DNA of 64,000 bases from Halomonas sp. 'Soap Lake #6' (GTDB taxonomy: Bacteria; Pseudomonadota; Gammaproteobacteria; Pseudomonadales; Halomonadaceae). Under the pieces are notes generated by a model. That model was not told the DNA's origin. It saw only the letters and a list, made by a program, of their open reading frames with translations, and did not search any database. A program made the translations under genes and the position numbers. Positions 25,025 through 34,369 of this stretch are shown here, in pieces; the first letter of the stretch is position 1; each line of letters starts with the position of its first letter. The stretch is from positions 1,364,001 through 1,428,000 of the forward strand of contig NZ_CP020469.1 of NCBI RefSeq assembly GCF_003031405.1, written 5' to 3'.

Positions 25025-25065
25025 TAGAGCAGCCAACCAATTGAAACTGGACGCTATGCTCTAAA

Positions 25066-25593
25066 ATGAATGAACTCGAAATCAGCATATTAACCCCGAA
25101 AGATTGGGAACTTTATAAATGCGTGAGGTTGGAGTCTCTCAACGATTCCCCTGACTCATTTGGCTCAACTTTCGGGGAGGAAGCGGCGTTGTCGGATTCT
25201 GAGTGGCAGTCACGCTTGGACCTTAAATCGCGGGGGCTGGATGCGTTGCCATTAATCGCAGAGATAAATGGTCAGGCAGTTGGCCTTGCTTGGGGAGTGA
25301 TACATGCGCCAGATAGGGAAGTCGTCCACATCTATCAAATGTGGGTGTCATCCGCATCGAGAGGTAAAGGTATAGCACAGGCTCTTCTGAGTGAAATTAA
25401 AGCGTGGGCGTTAGGTAGCGGGTGTAATCTTTTGGCGCTTGCCGTTACCACAAGCAATAAAGCAGCAGTTAGCTTGTATAGGTCGTCTGGATTTATGACT
25501 ACGGGGCAGCCTGTGCAGCTGCGGGTTGGTTCCGCACTGATGATGCAACCAATGGTTATGGAGTTGAACTGCGCCAATATGGTTAGGGCGTAG
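25066..25593 (+). CDS. GNAT-family N-acetyltransferase
   Basis: 175 residues. Acetyl-CoA-binding motif A is VHIYQMWVSSASRGKGIAQA followed by LLSEIKAWA, then a motif B-like LALAVTTSNKAAVSLYRSSGF. This is the standard GNAT order; the acceptor is unknown. Last of the co-directional run of small genes that starts at 18835. Confidence 0.85.
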   Translation: MNELEISILTPKDWELYKCVRLESLNDSPDSFGSTFGEEAALSDSEWQSRLDLKSRGLDALPLIAEINGQAVGLAWGVIHAPDREVVHIYQMWVSSASRGKGIAQALLSEIKAWALGSGCNLLALAVTTSNKAAVSLYRSSGFMTTGQPVQLRVGSALMMQPMVMELNCANMVRA

Positions 25594-25734
25594 CGGATAA
25601 ATACGCATAGACGTAGATGTTTTGGAAAATTCGGATTGTTTTGGTCACGACTGAAACGTTCGGGTTGGTGATGAAGAGGTTCTTGAGAGGATAAACCCCA
25701 AAGCGATGATTTTGCTCTCTGAGCAGCAAGCAAC

Positions 25735-25760
25735 CCCAGGCCGACTGGGTCGGGCCTGGG
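25735..25760 (-). terminator. terminator of the glaH-lhgO operon
   Basis: GC-rich hairpin CCCAGGCC (25735-25742) with GGCCTGGG (25753-25760), located between the ends of the converging GNAT and lhgO genes. It may serve both. Confidence 0.6.
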
Positions 25761-25808
25761 TGTAAACCGGGCATCTCGCCTCAGTTGATCAGTGTGATGC
25801 GCAAGCCA

Positions 25809-27041
25809 TCAATATAATGTGCAGGGCTCGCTACTACTCTTTTTCGCTGGCTCAACCTGCTGTTTAACTTTCTCAACGATATAGGCCCCAATAGGTATTG
25901 CTGATGTGGCGGCGGGCGAGGGTGCGTTGCACACATTAACTGTGCGTGGGGTATTGACGAACAGGAAGTCGTCGACCAGCTTGCCATCGTTGGACACCGC
26001 CTGGGCGCGAACGCCAGCAGGGTAGGGTTCTAGATCCGCGAGGGTCAGGCTAGGGCAGTATTTGCGTACCTGCTGAAGATAGCCGTTTTTGTAGAGTGAG
26101 TTTTTTAGCTCGGCCAGCCCTGGACGCAGGTTGTCTTTGAGTACTTTGCGAATACCACGGTGACGTAACATGGCCAACGTATCGGATAGCGATACGTCCG
26201 TCTTACGGTAGCCTTCACGTTTCCAGGCCAGCACCGCGTTAGGGCCGACCGTAACGCTGCCGTCGATCATACGCGTTAGGTGTACGCCAAGAAACGGCAT
26301 CGAAGGGTCCGGAATCGGGTAAATCAGGTGGTTGACGATGTGATTGTGCTGTGCGGGAAGTCGGAAGTACTCACCTCGGAACGGGCAGATAGTGAAGCTC
26401 GGTTCGATCCCTAGCATGCGCACCACTCGGTCTGCCATTAGTCCTGAGCAGGAGACCATAAAGCGGGTAGAAAAGTCCCCCTGACTGGTGGATACCACGA
26501 CTTCATTAGTGCGCTCGCTTAAGCCAGTCACCGATGTGGCGTAGCGGATCTTGCCGCCAGCAGCTTCGAACTCGCGGCCCATGGCGGAGGCGACTTCAGC
26601 ATAGTTAACGATACCGCTTGAGGGGACAAAGATGCCGCCTACGCCTGTGATATTAGGCTCGCGTTCGTGCAGTTCCTCCGCTGTTAGCCAATCGCGCTCC
26701 AAACCATTGGCCTCAGTGCGCTCCCACAGTGCCTGCATGCGTTGAAGCTCAAGGTCGTTGGTGGCAACTAGCAGTTTTCCACACTCGTCGTAGGCAATGC
26801 TATGTTCATCACAAAATGCCTTGGTGGCGAGGTTTCCCTCAAGACAGAAGCGCGCCTTTAAGCTACCAGGTGTGTAGTAAACCCCAGCATGAATTACCCC
26901 ACTGTTGTGGCCAGTCTGGTGGCGGGCTGGGCCATCCTCTTTTTCGACCAGCAACATCTTTTTATCAGGGTAGGCCCGGATAAGCTGCATGGCAGTAGAC
27001 AGCCCAAGAATGCCGCCTCCGATGATAATGTAGTCGTACAT
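25809..27041 (-). CDS. lhgO: L-2-hydroxyglutarate oxidase/dehydrogenase
   Basis: Oxidises L-2-hydroxyglutarate to 2-oxoglutarate at the membrane, passing electrons to quinone in known homologues. FAD-binding MYDYIIIGGGILGLSTAMQL at the N-terminus, VEKEDGPARHQTGHNSGVIH, and a DAO-fold body of 410 residues. ATG 27041 with GAGG just upstream is chosen over TTG 27059. It lies 65 bp after glaH, the enzyme that makes its substrate. Confidence 0.9.
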   Translation of the reverse strand: MYDYIIIGGGILGLSTAMQLIRAYPDKKMLLVEKEDGPARHQTGHNSGVIHAGVYYTPGSLKARFCLEGNLATKAFCDEHSIAYDECGKLLVATNDLELQRMQALWERTEANGLERDWLTAEELHEREPNITGVGGIFVPSSGIVNYAEVASAMGREFEAAGGKIRYATSVTGLSERTNEVVVSTSQGDFSTRFMVSCSGLMADRVVRMLGIEPSFTICPFRGEYFRLPAQHNHIVNHLIYPIPDPSMPFLGVHLTRMIDGSVTVGPNAVLAWKREGYRKTDVSLSDTLAMLRHRGIRKVLKDNLRPGLAELKNSLYKNGYLQQVRKYCPSLTLADLEPYPAGVRAQAVSNDGKLVDDFLFVNTPRTVNVCNAPSPAATSAIPIGAYIVEKVKQQVEPAKKSSSEPCTLY

Positions 27042-27106
27042 AGGCGCCTCGGTAGTCAAGGGAAGAAGGCCACCACTATAGCGGTGGCCGACTTAAGTTC
27101 TGATTG

Positions 27107-28069
27107 TTATACCTGGCGCGGCTGGCGCAGTGTTTTGGCATGAGTGAAATAACCACGCTGACGCATTAGTTCGCGGCGCAGGTCAGGATGCGGGGTGAAG
27201 CGATCACGACCATGTAGCCAGAAATGGTTATTAATGAGCAGGAAGCTGCCAGTGGTTACTGGCACTGATAACCGGTGCTCACTACTCTCCAATGAATCGG
27301 AAAGATTAGCTAACCAGTTACCTTCTTCGAAGTTTTTCGGCTGAACGAACTGATCGATGTAGGACATAATCGGACGGCCTTCAGTATCCACATCGAATAC
27401 GGGATGATAGATATCACGGTCGACATTCTTACTCGGTGGCGCAGTCCAGCGCATGTCGCGACGAGCCAACGGGTGCGGGTAGAAGGTGTCTAGCCCTTCC
27501 CAGTCATCAAGGTGTAGCAATAGTGAGTTGCCACCTTCCATGTTTTGTTCGTCGATTTTCATCATCAACACGTAGTCGGTGTCCTGCTCCACGAACGTAC
27601 CGTCGTTATGCAACTCCATGACACGATGTGGCTGACGTAGATAGCTATCTGAGTTGTCAACGTTCTTCACCACGAAGCGCGCATAGTACTGGCCGCTCAT
27701 TGCATCGAAGTTGGAACGCCCCATCAGATGGGCCACCGCGGTGGCGAACATCACCATGTCGTCTGCCTGCTCAACCTTATTCAGCCCTTCCGGTGTTACC
27801 AGGAAACCACCTGTTGCTCGGTCAACCATAGTGTCTATCAGCACTGGTTGTAAGGTGTTGCCGCACAGATCATCAAGAATCTTGGCCACTCGAAAACGCA
27901 AGAACGACTTGTATTCCAGAGCCTGAACTGGCCATTCCGCAACGGCATCAAGAAACGCTTTCACCGTCTCCTCTGGGAAGCTCAGCTGCAGTAGGCGCGG
28001 TGACTGCGGCGACTGGCTAAGGGTGAAACCATGATGCTGCTGTGTGTGGATGTTGGCTGGAGCGTTCAT
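27107..28069 (-). CDS. glaH: glutarate 2-hydroxylase (CsiD/GlaH)
   Basis: A Fe(II)/2-oxoglutarate dioxygenase converting glutarate to L-2-hydroxyglutarate. The iron site HxD is in [11 protein letters not shown] and the distal His in [32 protein letters not shown] and [11 protein letters not shown] are typical of the family. 320 residues, as expected. First gene of the glaH-lhgO operon, the last steps of lysine/cadaverine degradation through glutarate. Confidence 0.9.
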   Translation of the reverse strand: MNAPANIHTQQHHGFTLSQSPQSPRLLQLSFPEETVKAFLDAVAEWPVQALEYKSFLRFRVAKILDDLCGNTLQPVLIDTMVDRATGGFLVTPEGLNKVEQADDMVMFATAVAHLMGRSNFDAMSGQYYARFVVKNVDNSDSYLRQPHRVMELHNDGTFVEQDTDYVLMMKIDEQNMEGGNSLLLHLDDWEGLDTFYPHPLARRDMRWTAPPSKNVDRDIYHPVFDVDTEGRPIMSYIDQFVQPKNFEEGNWLANLSDSLESSEHRLSVPVTTGSFLLINNHFWLHGRDRFTPHPDLRRELMRQRGYFTHAKTLRQPRQV

Positions 28070-28352
28070 AGGACACCTCTCTGAAACAAAAGAATTTAAA
28101 AAGAACCCACGCCAAAAATATCTACATTTTTGTATTTCGTCAAAGTTTTAGATTAATTTTATTAAAAATAAATATTGATGATATTTTTTTCGACGAAGTT
28201 TTTGACTTTAATTGATTGATATTTAATGAAAATGTTGGAGTTTTGTTTGCTGGGTAACGCTTAGATGGGAGAGTTGTTGCTATCAAAGTCTTAGGCGTGG
28301 CAGCATTTGAGGTGTCTAGCCCTGATATTTACAACCTCTACGGTGCTACCCC
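28070..28352. promoter_or_regulatory. AT-rich divergent promoter region
   Basis: Very AT-rich 283-bp gap between glaH and lysE. TTCGTC at about 28136 and GACGAA at about 28191 form a widely spaced dyad, and both are followed by AGTTTTxGA; a regulator may bind there. No gene seen. Confidence 0.35.
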
Positions 28353-28979
28353 ATGTCTATTGAAATCTGGTTTGCCTTTGCTCTCGCCTCTGTGGCCCTG
28401 CTGGCTATTCCGGGGCCAACGATACTAACCGTTGTCAGCTACTCCATTGCTCAAGGTCGGCGTGCCAATATTCCGCTTGTCGCGGCAGTCGCCCTGGGTG
28501 ACTCAACGGCGTTGGTGTTTTCATTGCTAGGCCTTGGAGCTGTTTTGGCCGCTTCCGCTTTTTGGTTCACCGTTATCAAGTGGATCGGTGGTTTGTACCT
28601 GTTATATATGGGTATTCGGCTTTTACGTGCGGGTATATCCTCGGTGCAGCCTGTGACACCCGCTGTATCAGGTTCACGTTGGAAGTTGTTCGCTAATACG
28701 TATCTTGTGACTGCACTTAACCCGAAGGGCATCATCTTCTTCATCGCATTTTTACCGCAATTTGTCAGCCCGGGCGCCAATGCGGGGCAGCAGCTGTGGA
28801 TTCTTGCAGTTACGTTCGTGGCTTTAGCAACGCTCAATGCCACGCTTTACGCAGTGTTCGCAACGTCGGTGCGTAAGATGCTTGCATCTCGCCGCGCCCA
28901 GCGCCGCTTTAATGTCGTGGGTGGAACATTACTCTCTTCAGCGGGTGTCTGGGCGCTCCTTGCCAAACGGCCTGCATAG
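28353..28979 (+). CDS. LysE/RhtB-family exporter
   Basis: 208 residues, six membrane segments: ALASVALLAIPGPTILTVVS with the family's PGP motif, KWIGGLYLLYMGIRLLR, ANTYLVTALNPKGIIFFIAF. Exports amino acids such as lysine, arginine or threonine in known members. Its position opposite the glutarate (lysine-derived) genes hints at lysine, but this is inference. Confidence 0.85.
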   Translation: MSIEIWFAFALASVALLAIPGPTILTVVSYSIAQGRRANIPLVAAVALGDSTALVFSLLGLGAVLAASAFWFTVIKWIGGLYLLYMGIRLLRAGISSVQPVTPAVSGSRWKLFANTYLVTALNPKGIIFFIAFLPQFVSPGANAGQQLWILAVTFVALATLNATLYAVFATSVRKMLASRRAQRRFNVVGGTLLSSAGVWALLAKRPA

Positions 28980-29077
28980 GCTTTAGCCACTCTTTCTGGC
29001 CCTAGAAAAGTGCTGGAGACGCGGGGTGGTGGCTGATTTTAGGCATTCGGTGGGCGTTAACTATCGTGGAGCTGAAT

Positions 29078-29236
29078 ATGATTAGGGATGCCGTGGAGAG
29101 TGATTCGTATGCCATTGCGGATATTTATAAGAAGCTGTCTGCGCAATGGGAGCACACTGTCGCTGTTACATCCTTCGGTTTTGAAGTTTTGACCCTACGT
29201 GATGAAGAGCGCACTCAAGCTAGCGTTAACCTATAA
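29078..29236 (+). pseudogene. remnant with a GNAT-like N-terminus
   Basis: A 52-residue frame. MIRDAVESDSYAIADIY is the usual first strand and helix of a GNAT acetyltransferase, but the rest (KKLSAQWEHTVAVTSF onward) does not continue the fold. Probably the head of a deleted gene. It lies in a 512-bp gap (28980-29491) with nothing else coding. Confidence 0.4.
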
Positions 29237-29361
29237 GCGTACTACTCCTCTGTTTGTCTTCAGATGACTTGGCGGCTAATAAACGGCGCACACTTTGGTT
29301 TAAATCCGTAATTAGTCTGGCGAAGACTATTAGGCGAGTTAAGCTGAAACCATCAGGTTCT

Positions 29362-29387
29362 GCATAGACGCTAATAGCGTCCTATGC
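29362..29387. promoter_or_regulatory. near-perfect palindrome upstream of the subtilase gene
   Basis: GCATAGACGCTA and TAGCGTCCTATGC are inverse complements except for one extra base. Located 105 bp before the protease gene, it may be an operator or an RNA hairpin. Confidence 0.35.
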
Positions 29388-29491
29388 GTAACCACATGAT
29401 AAGGACGATATGTTTACCCTCTTTGGCCGCCTGACGCTTGTAATCTCGTGCGGCCAAAATCTCCAAAGAGCCAAACGAAAAGGGACCTACG

Positions 29492-30811
29492 ATGGCGACA
29501 AAACCGAAAGGTAATGGCAGCGGTAAGTCTACTGGTACGAATAAGTCACTTAACTCTGTCTCGTGCGGGGCAGAACAGCTCTTATTGGCGGCACTGGAGC
29601 GAGGTAGTAACTGCCTTGAAACAGGTCGTTTCCTCATCAGTTACCGTGATGGAATGCTAGAGGAGGGTATCAAAACACTGAAGGACCAGAAGTTTCGGGT
29701 GGCTGATGCGCGTGATTTTGCTGACCAAGCGGTTAGCTTGGAGGATACCGGTGATGCTGAGGTAATGGTGTTTCCGGAGCTTGGCGTTGCGCTTGTTGGA
29801 GGTGATGCTCTACAGCAGCACGGGATGAGTATTAACGATGCTGTCTCGGCTGAAAGCCCAATAGAAATTATTGAGCCAGAGTATTTTGCGTTTTCAGAAA
29901 ACTCGGAGTATTTGCGCGGCTTCTTACGGGCAGCGAGTACTATCGCTCACGATTTGGGCGTTGATCGTGGTGGTATTGGTGACGCTGAAGAGGAGTTCGA
30001 TGGTGAGGTGTTAGGGGCGACGTGGGGGTTGGCTAGATGTAAAGTTCCACAAAGTAACTGGAGCGGTGCCGGTATCAAAGTAGCCATACTTGATACGGGG
30101 ATGGATTGTGGGCATCCAGACTTCGCCAATAGGCAGTTCGACAGTCGTTCATTTGTAGGGCAGCCGGTTCAAGATATCAATGGGCACGGAACTCACTGTA
30201 TTGGTACGGCTTGTGGCCCCAGAGCATCCTCAGGAAGCACCCCGGGCTACGGCGTGGCTTTCGAGGCTCGGGTTCTCGTTGGGAAGGTGCTGACCAACTC
30301 AGGTAGTAGTACTGGTGCAGGAGTGTTGGCAGGAATGAATTGGGCAATCGCCAATCGGTGTGAAGTAATATCGATGTCTCTTGGCAGCCAGAGTCCCGCG
30401 CAAGCAGCCTATACCCATGCTGGCGCAGCAGCACTTCGTAATGGATGCCTCATTATTGCCGCAGCAGGTAATTCTGCAACGAGCACGGGGGCGCCTGCTA
30501 ATTCTCCAACTATCATGTCGGTTGCATCACTTGATGCTGACTTGAGGCCCTCAAGTTTTTCGAACTATGGCAAGATTGATATTGCTGCCCCAGGCCGCGA
30601 TGTCTTTTCGTCATGGCCGCGGCCTATTAATTTCAAGACGATTAGCGGTACCAGTATGGCAACTCCCCACGTTGCCGGTTGTGCTGCACTTTGGGCTCAG
30701 TCAGACTCTTCGCTTCGCGGAATGAATCTATGGCGACGGCTGCTGGCTTCAGCGCAGCGCCTGCCATTTCCCGACTCATGTGTAGGAGCTGGATTGGTTC
30801 AAGCACCCTAA
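29492..30811 (+). CDS. S8 subtilisin-like serine protease without signal peptide
   Basis: 439 residues. Catalytic triad D201 (AILDTGMD), H232 (GHGTH) and S388 (SGTSMATPHVAG), oxyanion Asn N327 (IIAAAGNS). About 190 residues precede the catalytic domain; residues 45-105 alternate strands and helices like an I9-type propeptide. The N-terminus MATKPKGNGSGKSTGTNKSL is polar with no signal peptide, so the enzyme is probably intracellular or leaves by an unusual route. A small propeptide-like gene follows 72 bp downstream. RBS AAAGGGA precedes ATG 29492. Confidence 0.85.
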   Translation: MATKPKGNGSGKSTGTNKSLNSVSCGAEQLLLAALERGSNCLETGRFLISYRDGMLEEGIKTLKDQKFRVADARDFADQAVSLEDTGDAEVMVFPELGVALVGGDALQQHGMSINDAVSAESPIEIIEPEYFAFSENSEYLRGFLRAASTIAHDLGVDRGGIGDAEEEFDGEVLGATWGLARCKVPQSNWSGAGIKVAILDTGMDCGHPDFANRQFDSRSFVGQPVQDINGHGTHCIGTACGPRASSGSTPGYGVAFEARVLVGKVLTNSGSSTGAGVLAGMNWAIANRCEVISMSLGSQSPAQAAYTHAGAAALRNGCLIIAAAGNSATSTGAPANSPTIMSVASLDADLRPSSFSNYGKIDIAAPGRDVFSSWPRPINFKTISGTSMATPHVAGCAALWAQSDSSLRGMNLWRRLLASAQRLPFPDSCVGAGLVQAP

Positions 30812-30883
30812 ATTGGCCTGATTATCTTTGGCCAGCCGCTGCACTCGGCTTGGCCAACGTTGTAGGCGTTGGAGATATGATCG

Positions 30884-31123
30884 ATGCAGAATATTGAGCT
30901 ATGGATTATTACGATTTCAAGCGATCAATCTATCAATGAAATAGCGACGCGCCTTAGCGCGGAAGGGCTAACCATTAGGGATGTGCTTGAGGAAATTGGC
31001 TGCATAACAGGATCGGCTGATAGCGCCACCGCTGATCGACTGAAAAAGGTCAATGGTGTGGTGGATGTTGCGCCTGATATGCAGATCGAGGTAGGACCGC
31101 CAGATTCCGAAGAGACCTGGTAA
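30884..31123 (+). CDS. small propeptide/I9-inhibitor-like protein
   Basis: 79 residues: IITISSDQSINEIATRLSAE, IGCITGSADSATADRLKKV, then NGVVDVAPDMQIEVGPPDSE. The strand-helix-strand-helix-strand order with the terminal GVVxVxPD resembles subtilisin propeptides and I9 inhibitors. Similar short proteins are found beside S8 proteases and have been labelled 'ketohydroxyglutarate aldolase' in databases, which I think is unlikely here. It probably folds or inhibits the upstream protease in trans. Confidence 0.65.
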   Translation: MQNIELWIITISSDQSINEIATRLSAEGLTIRDVLEEIGCITGSADSATADRLKKVNGVVDVAPDMQIEVGPPDSEETW

Positions 31124-31224
31124 GCCAACTCACTACGATGCTCTGGGATAGCCCAGGGCTGATGGAGTGGCGTAGTCAGGTACAGCAGGCCATGTACATC
31201 AGCTTTGGGTGTGAAGGAGGGAGT

Positions 31225-31818
31225 GTGAGCGAAGCATTACGAGAGTTGCTAATCGAGTTAGAACAATTTGGTCAGGAAAACGATGCTGCCATTTCTGACC
31301 GCCCAAGGCGAATGCTGAATATCACCCGTGATACGGGAGAGTTTCTTTCAGTACTTGCCCAAGCGATGAATGCACAATGTATTCTGGAAATAGGCACCTC
31401 TAACGGGTATTCCACCTTGTGGCTTGCCCAGGCGGTGCACAACATTGGTGGGCTCGTGACGACTGTCGAGCAATCCGACTTCAAGATTGAACTTGCCGCT
31501 AAGAATTTTGCGCGCTCAGGTCTTTCTGAGTTCATCACTCAGCATCACGGTGAGGCGGGCGAACTGCTGGAAAGCATGGCTGATGCCAATGTTGACCTGC
31601 TTTTCCTCGATTCTAAACGCTCTGAGTATGTGCCGTGGTGGCCGAACATTAAGCGCGTCTTGAGAAAGGGTGGGCTTATTGTGGTGGATAACGCCACTTC
31701 CCATGCAGATGAAATGACTACGTTTATGACACTGGTGTCGGCAGACCCAGATTTCACCACATGCACTGTACCAGTCGGTAATGGTCAATTCTTGGCAACT
31801 CTGAGCCATCGCACATAA
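31225..31818 (+). CDS. SAM-dependent O-methyltransferase
   Basis: About 197 residues of the Methyltransf_3 (COMT-like) type: ILEIGTSNGYSTLWLAQAV, VTTVEQSDFKIELAAKNFA, VDLLFLDSKRSEYVPWW, GGLIVVDNATSHADEM. GTG 31225 is chosen because AAGGAGG stands 4-5 bases before it; a frame open from 31138 has no ribosome site. Acceptor unknown. Confidence 0.8.
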   Translation: MSEALRELLIELEQFGQENDAAISDRPRRMLNITRDTGEFLSVLAQAMNAQCILEIGTSNGYSTLWLAQAVHNIGGLVTTVEQSDFKIELAAKNFARSGLSEFITQHHGEAGELLESMADANVDLLFLDSKRSEYVPWWPNIKRVLRKGGLIVVDNATSHADEMTTFMTLVSADPDFTTCTVPVGNGQFLATLSHRT

Positions 31819-31883
31819 ATACATTAAGCACGGTCGCAAGGCGCGCTCGCCTTGCGCAGCTTATGGTGGGTGCTGAGGAAAGT

Positions 31884-33131
31884 ATGACGATGATAGAGAT
31901 AGAGCGTCCGCAGGATCTGGCGCGCTTGCGGCGCCTTGCTCTGGCTGCGCAAGGTTTGCTGCAGGCTCAGCCTTTTGGGCGCGCTTTGGCTGGGGCGCGT
32001 GAAGCGATTAACCACCTGAGTTATGTTCAGATCGACACCATTTCAGTGGTCGAGCGGGCTCATAACCATGTTATTCACTCTCGAGTGCCTGGGTTTAAGC
32101 CAAGCATGATGAACCAGTTGTTGATCGATAAAGACATTTTTGAGTATTGGGCACATGCGGCTGCTTTTTTGCCCATCGCTGATTTCCGTTTTTCCCTACC
32201 GTACAAACATGCACTCAAAAGTGGACAAACGCATTGGTTCAAAAACCCTGATAAGAAGCTTATGGGCGAACTGTTGGCTCGCATAGAGTCAGATGGCCCG
32301 CTGCGATCTCGGGATCTGGAAACCACTACCACAAAACGTTCAGGTTGGTGGGACTGGAAGCCTGCCAAAAAGGCGCTGGAACAGTTGTATATGCAGGGTG
32401 ACCTAATGGTCAGCGACCGCGAAGGTTTCCAAAAAACATATGACTTAACCGAACGTGTATTGCCATCGCACGTCAATTTAAAGATGCCCTCTATGGAGGA
32501 GTTTGCGACGCACATTATAGACCAGCAGTTACGCTGCCATGGGCTTGCCTCGCTTAAGGGATTTACCTATCAGCGTCGCAACTCTGAATTACGCAACGCT
32601 GTGAAAACCCTGGTGAACGAAAGGTTGGCACAGGGGGATCTGGAAAGGGTGAAGGTGAAAACTGGAGAAGTCTTTATCGTGGAAGCAGGCGCGCTTGAGC
32701 GCCCACTGCCCCGGTTGAGAAACCGCATGCTGATTCTTTCGCCGTTCGATAACAGTGTCATTCAGAGGGAACGGCTCAATGCCCTATTTCAATACGAATA
32801 TCAGTTGGAATGTTATGTGCCTGAAGCCAAGCGTCAGTATGGCTACTTTTGCCTACCGCTACTTTATTGTGATGAATTTATTGGGCGGATGGATTGTAAA
32901 GCCCATCGAAAAACCAAGCACTTAGAGGTCAAGTTTTTACATTTTGAACCACATGCATTTGATGAGGGTCCACTTGTTACTGCTTTTGTAGAAGCCATCA
33001 CTCAGTTTTGCCATTTTCAACAGTGTGATTCAGTGTCTTTGACTAACGTTCACCCGGAATATCTCACCCAACGCTTGCGCAGCGCGCTAAAAGCGCGAGA
33101 TGAGGCCATCAGAGATACGGGAAGCGGCTAA
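31884..33131 (+). CDS. YcaQ-like DNA glycosylase (HTH_42 family)
   Basis: About 415 residues. The N-terminal winged-helix region contains YVQIDTISVVERAHNHVIHS, which has the QxD motif used by the interstrand-crosslink glycosylase YcaQ/AlkX. Then FEYWAHAAAFLPIADFRF and LSPFDNSVIQRERLNALF with LLYCDEFIGRMDCKAHRKT later. Role by homology: unhooking DNA crosslinks or removing N-alkylated bases. Start at ATG 31884 with GAGGA 5 bases before; 31890 is also possible. Confidence 0.8.
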   Translation: MTMIEIERPQDLARLRRLALAAQGLLQAQPFGRALAGAREAINHLSYVQIDTISVVERAHNHVIHSRVPGFKPSMMNQLLIDKDIFEYWAHAAAFLPIADFRFSLPYKHALKSGQTHWFKNPDKKLMGELLARIESDGPLRSRDLETTTTKRSGWWDWKPAKKALEQLYMQGDLMVSDREGFQKTYDLTERVLPSHVNLKMPSMEEFATHIIDQQLRCHGLASLKGFTYQRRNSELRNAVKTLVNERLAQGDLERVKVKTGEVFIVEAGALERPLPRLRNRMLILSPFDNSVIQRERLNALFQYEYQLECYVPEAKRQYGYFCLPLLYCDEFIGRMDCKAHRKTKHLEVKFLHFEPHAFDEGPLVTAFVEAITQFCHFQQCDSVSLTNVHPEYLTQRLRSALKARDEAIRDTGSG

Positions 33132-33193
33132 TGTCTAATAAGCACTACTACTGAGCAACTTTTCCGTGGAGCTACGACATTAGGTAAATAAAT

Positions 33194-33598
33194 ATGTCTC
33201 AACAGTCGCTGCTCATATTTCTGGCAGATACTCTCCTGGTCATCCATGTGCTGTTCGTGGCCTTTGTAGTACTCGGTTTGTTGGCCGTTTATACGGGCTA
33301 TTTTTTTAACTGGCGCTGGGTACGTAACCGAGTCTTTCGCATCATTCATCTATGTGCCATTGGCTATGTGGTGGTGCAGTCCTGGTTAGGCATGGTTTGC
33401 CCTTTAACTATCTGGGAAATGGCGCTGCGGGCTGAGGCTGGGGTAGACACTTATTCAGGTGCCTTTATTCAGTATTGGCTGCATAGCCTGCTGTATTTTA
33501 CTGCGCCAGAGTGGGTGTTTATGCTGGTTTATACGGCGTTCGGTAGCTTGGTTTTAGCAAGCTGGTTTGTTGTACGGCCTAATGCACGCCTTTGTTAA
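33194..33598 (+). CDS. DUF2784 membrane protein
   Basis: 134 residues, four hydrophobic segments (ADTLLVIHVLFVAFVVLGLL, FRIIHLCAIGYVVVQSWLGM, VFMLVYTAFGSLVLASWFVV). CPLTIWE and the FIQYWLHSLLYF segment are typical of DUF2784 inner-membrane proteins. Function unknown. Confidence 0.8.
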   Translation: MSQQSLLIFLADTLLVIHVLFVAFVVLGLLAVYTGYFFNWRWVRNRVFRIIHLCAIGYVVVQSWLGMVCPLTIWEMALRAEAGVDTYSGAFIQYWLHSLLYFTAPEWVFMLVYTAFGSLVLASWFVVRPNARLC

Positions 33599-33679
33599 TA
33601 CGTATTAACGCTAAGCTGCTAGTATTTTTACACCGCCCAGTCCAACTGCTATCAGTCCAACTACTAAGGAAGGATCATA

Positions 33680-34273
33680 ATGCTGACTTTTATCATCACT
33701 GCAGCGATCATCGCTATTATCGTGTTTTATGTCATCTCTATTTATAACCGGCTCGTAGCGTTACGAAATCGCTTCGGCAACGCTTTTGCCCAGATTGAAG
33801 TGCAGCTGAAGCGGCGGCACGATCTTATTCCCAATTTAGTAGAAACGGCAAAGGGTTATCTCAACCATGAGAGGGAGACGCTGCAATCGGTGACTGAAGC
33901 GCGGAATACCGCTGTGGCTGGGTTGAAGGCAGCCGCTGCTAACCCTGGCAGCGCCAAGGCGATTGCTGATTTAGGCGGTGCTGAAGGGGCGCTAACTCAG
34001 GCGATGGGGCGGCTCAATGTGGTGATGGAGGCCTACCCGGATCTGAAAGCCTCACAAAATATGCAGCAGTTGTCAGAAGAGCTTACCAGCACTGAAAACA
34101 AGGTAGCCTTTGCGCGCCAAGCCTTTAATGATTCCGTGATGCACTACAACACCTATCGCCAAAGCTTCCCCCAGGTAGCGGTGGCTGGCATGTTCGGCCA
34201 TGGTCAGAACGCTGCTTTATTAGAGTTCGAAGATAGCGCCCAAATCCAGGAGGCGCCAAAGGTATCGTTCTAG
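33680..34273 (+). CDS. lemA: LemA-family protein
   Basis: 197 residues. One N-terminal membrane anchor (FIITAAIIAIIVFYVISIYN), then the LemA signature RFGNAFAQIEVQLKRRHDLI PNLVE and a helical bundle with LNVVMEAYPDLKASQNM. Paired with an M48 metalloprotease gene downstream, a common arrangement. Its stop codon is part of the first unit of an 18-nt tandem repeat. AAGGAAGGA precedes the ATG. Confidence 0.9.
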   Translation: MLTFIITAAIIAIIVFYVISIYNRLVALRNRFGNAFAQIEVQLKRRHDLIPNLVETAKGYLNHERETLQSVTEARNTAVAGLKAAAANPGSAKAIADLGGAEGALTQAMGRLNVVMEAYPDLKASQNMQQLSEELTSTENKVAFARQAFNDSVMHYNTYRQSFPQVAVAGMFGHGQNAALLEFEDSAQIQEAPKVSF

Positions 34274-34346
34274 CTTAAGGTGTCGTTCTGGCCTAAGAGG
34301 CTGTTCTGGTCAAGAGTGTCGTTCTGGTCAAAAGTGTCGTTCTAAG
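34262..34346 (+). repeat. 18-nt tandem repeat, five units, spanning the lemA stop
   Basis: Units start at 34262, 34280, 34298, 34316 and 34334; typical unit GTGTCGTTCTGGTCAAGA. The first unit contains the lemA stop codon (V-S-F-stop), so the array seems to have grown by duplication of the gene end. It fills the gap to the M48 gene. Confidence 0.85.
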
Positions 34347-34369
34347 TTGTTGCGGAGTGTATAGGGCTA

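Noticed and set aside
29041..29080. GGGCGTTAAC before the GNAT-like remnant as a VCR-type right end
   Set aside because: No matching left half or R'' box was found; the similarity is too short.
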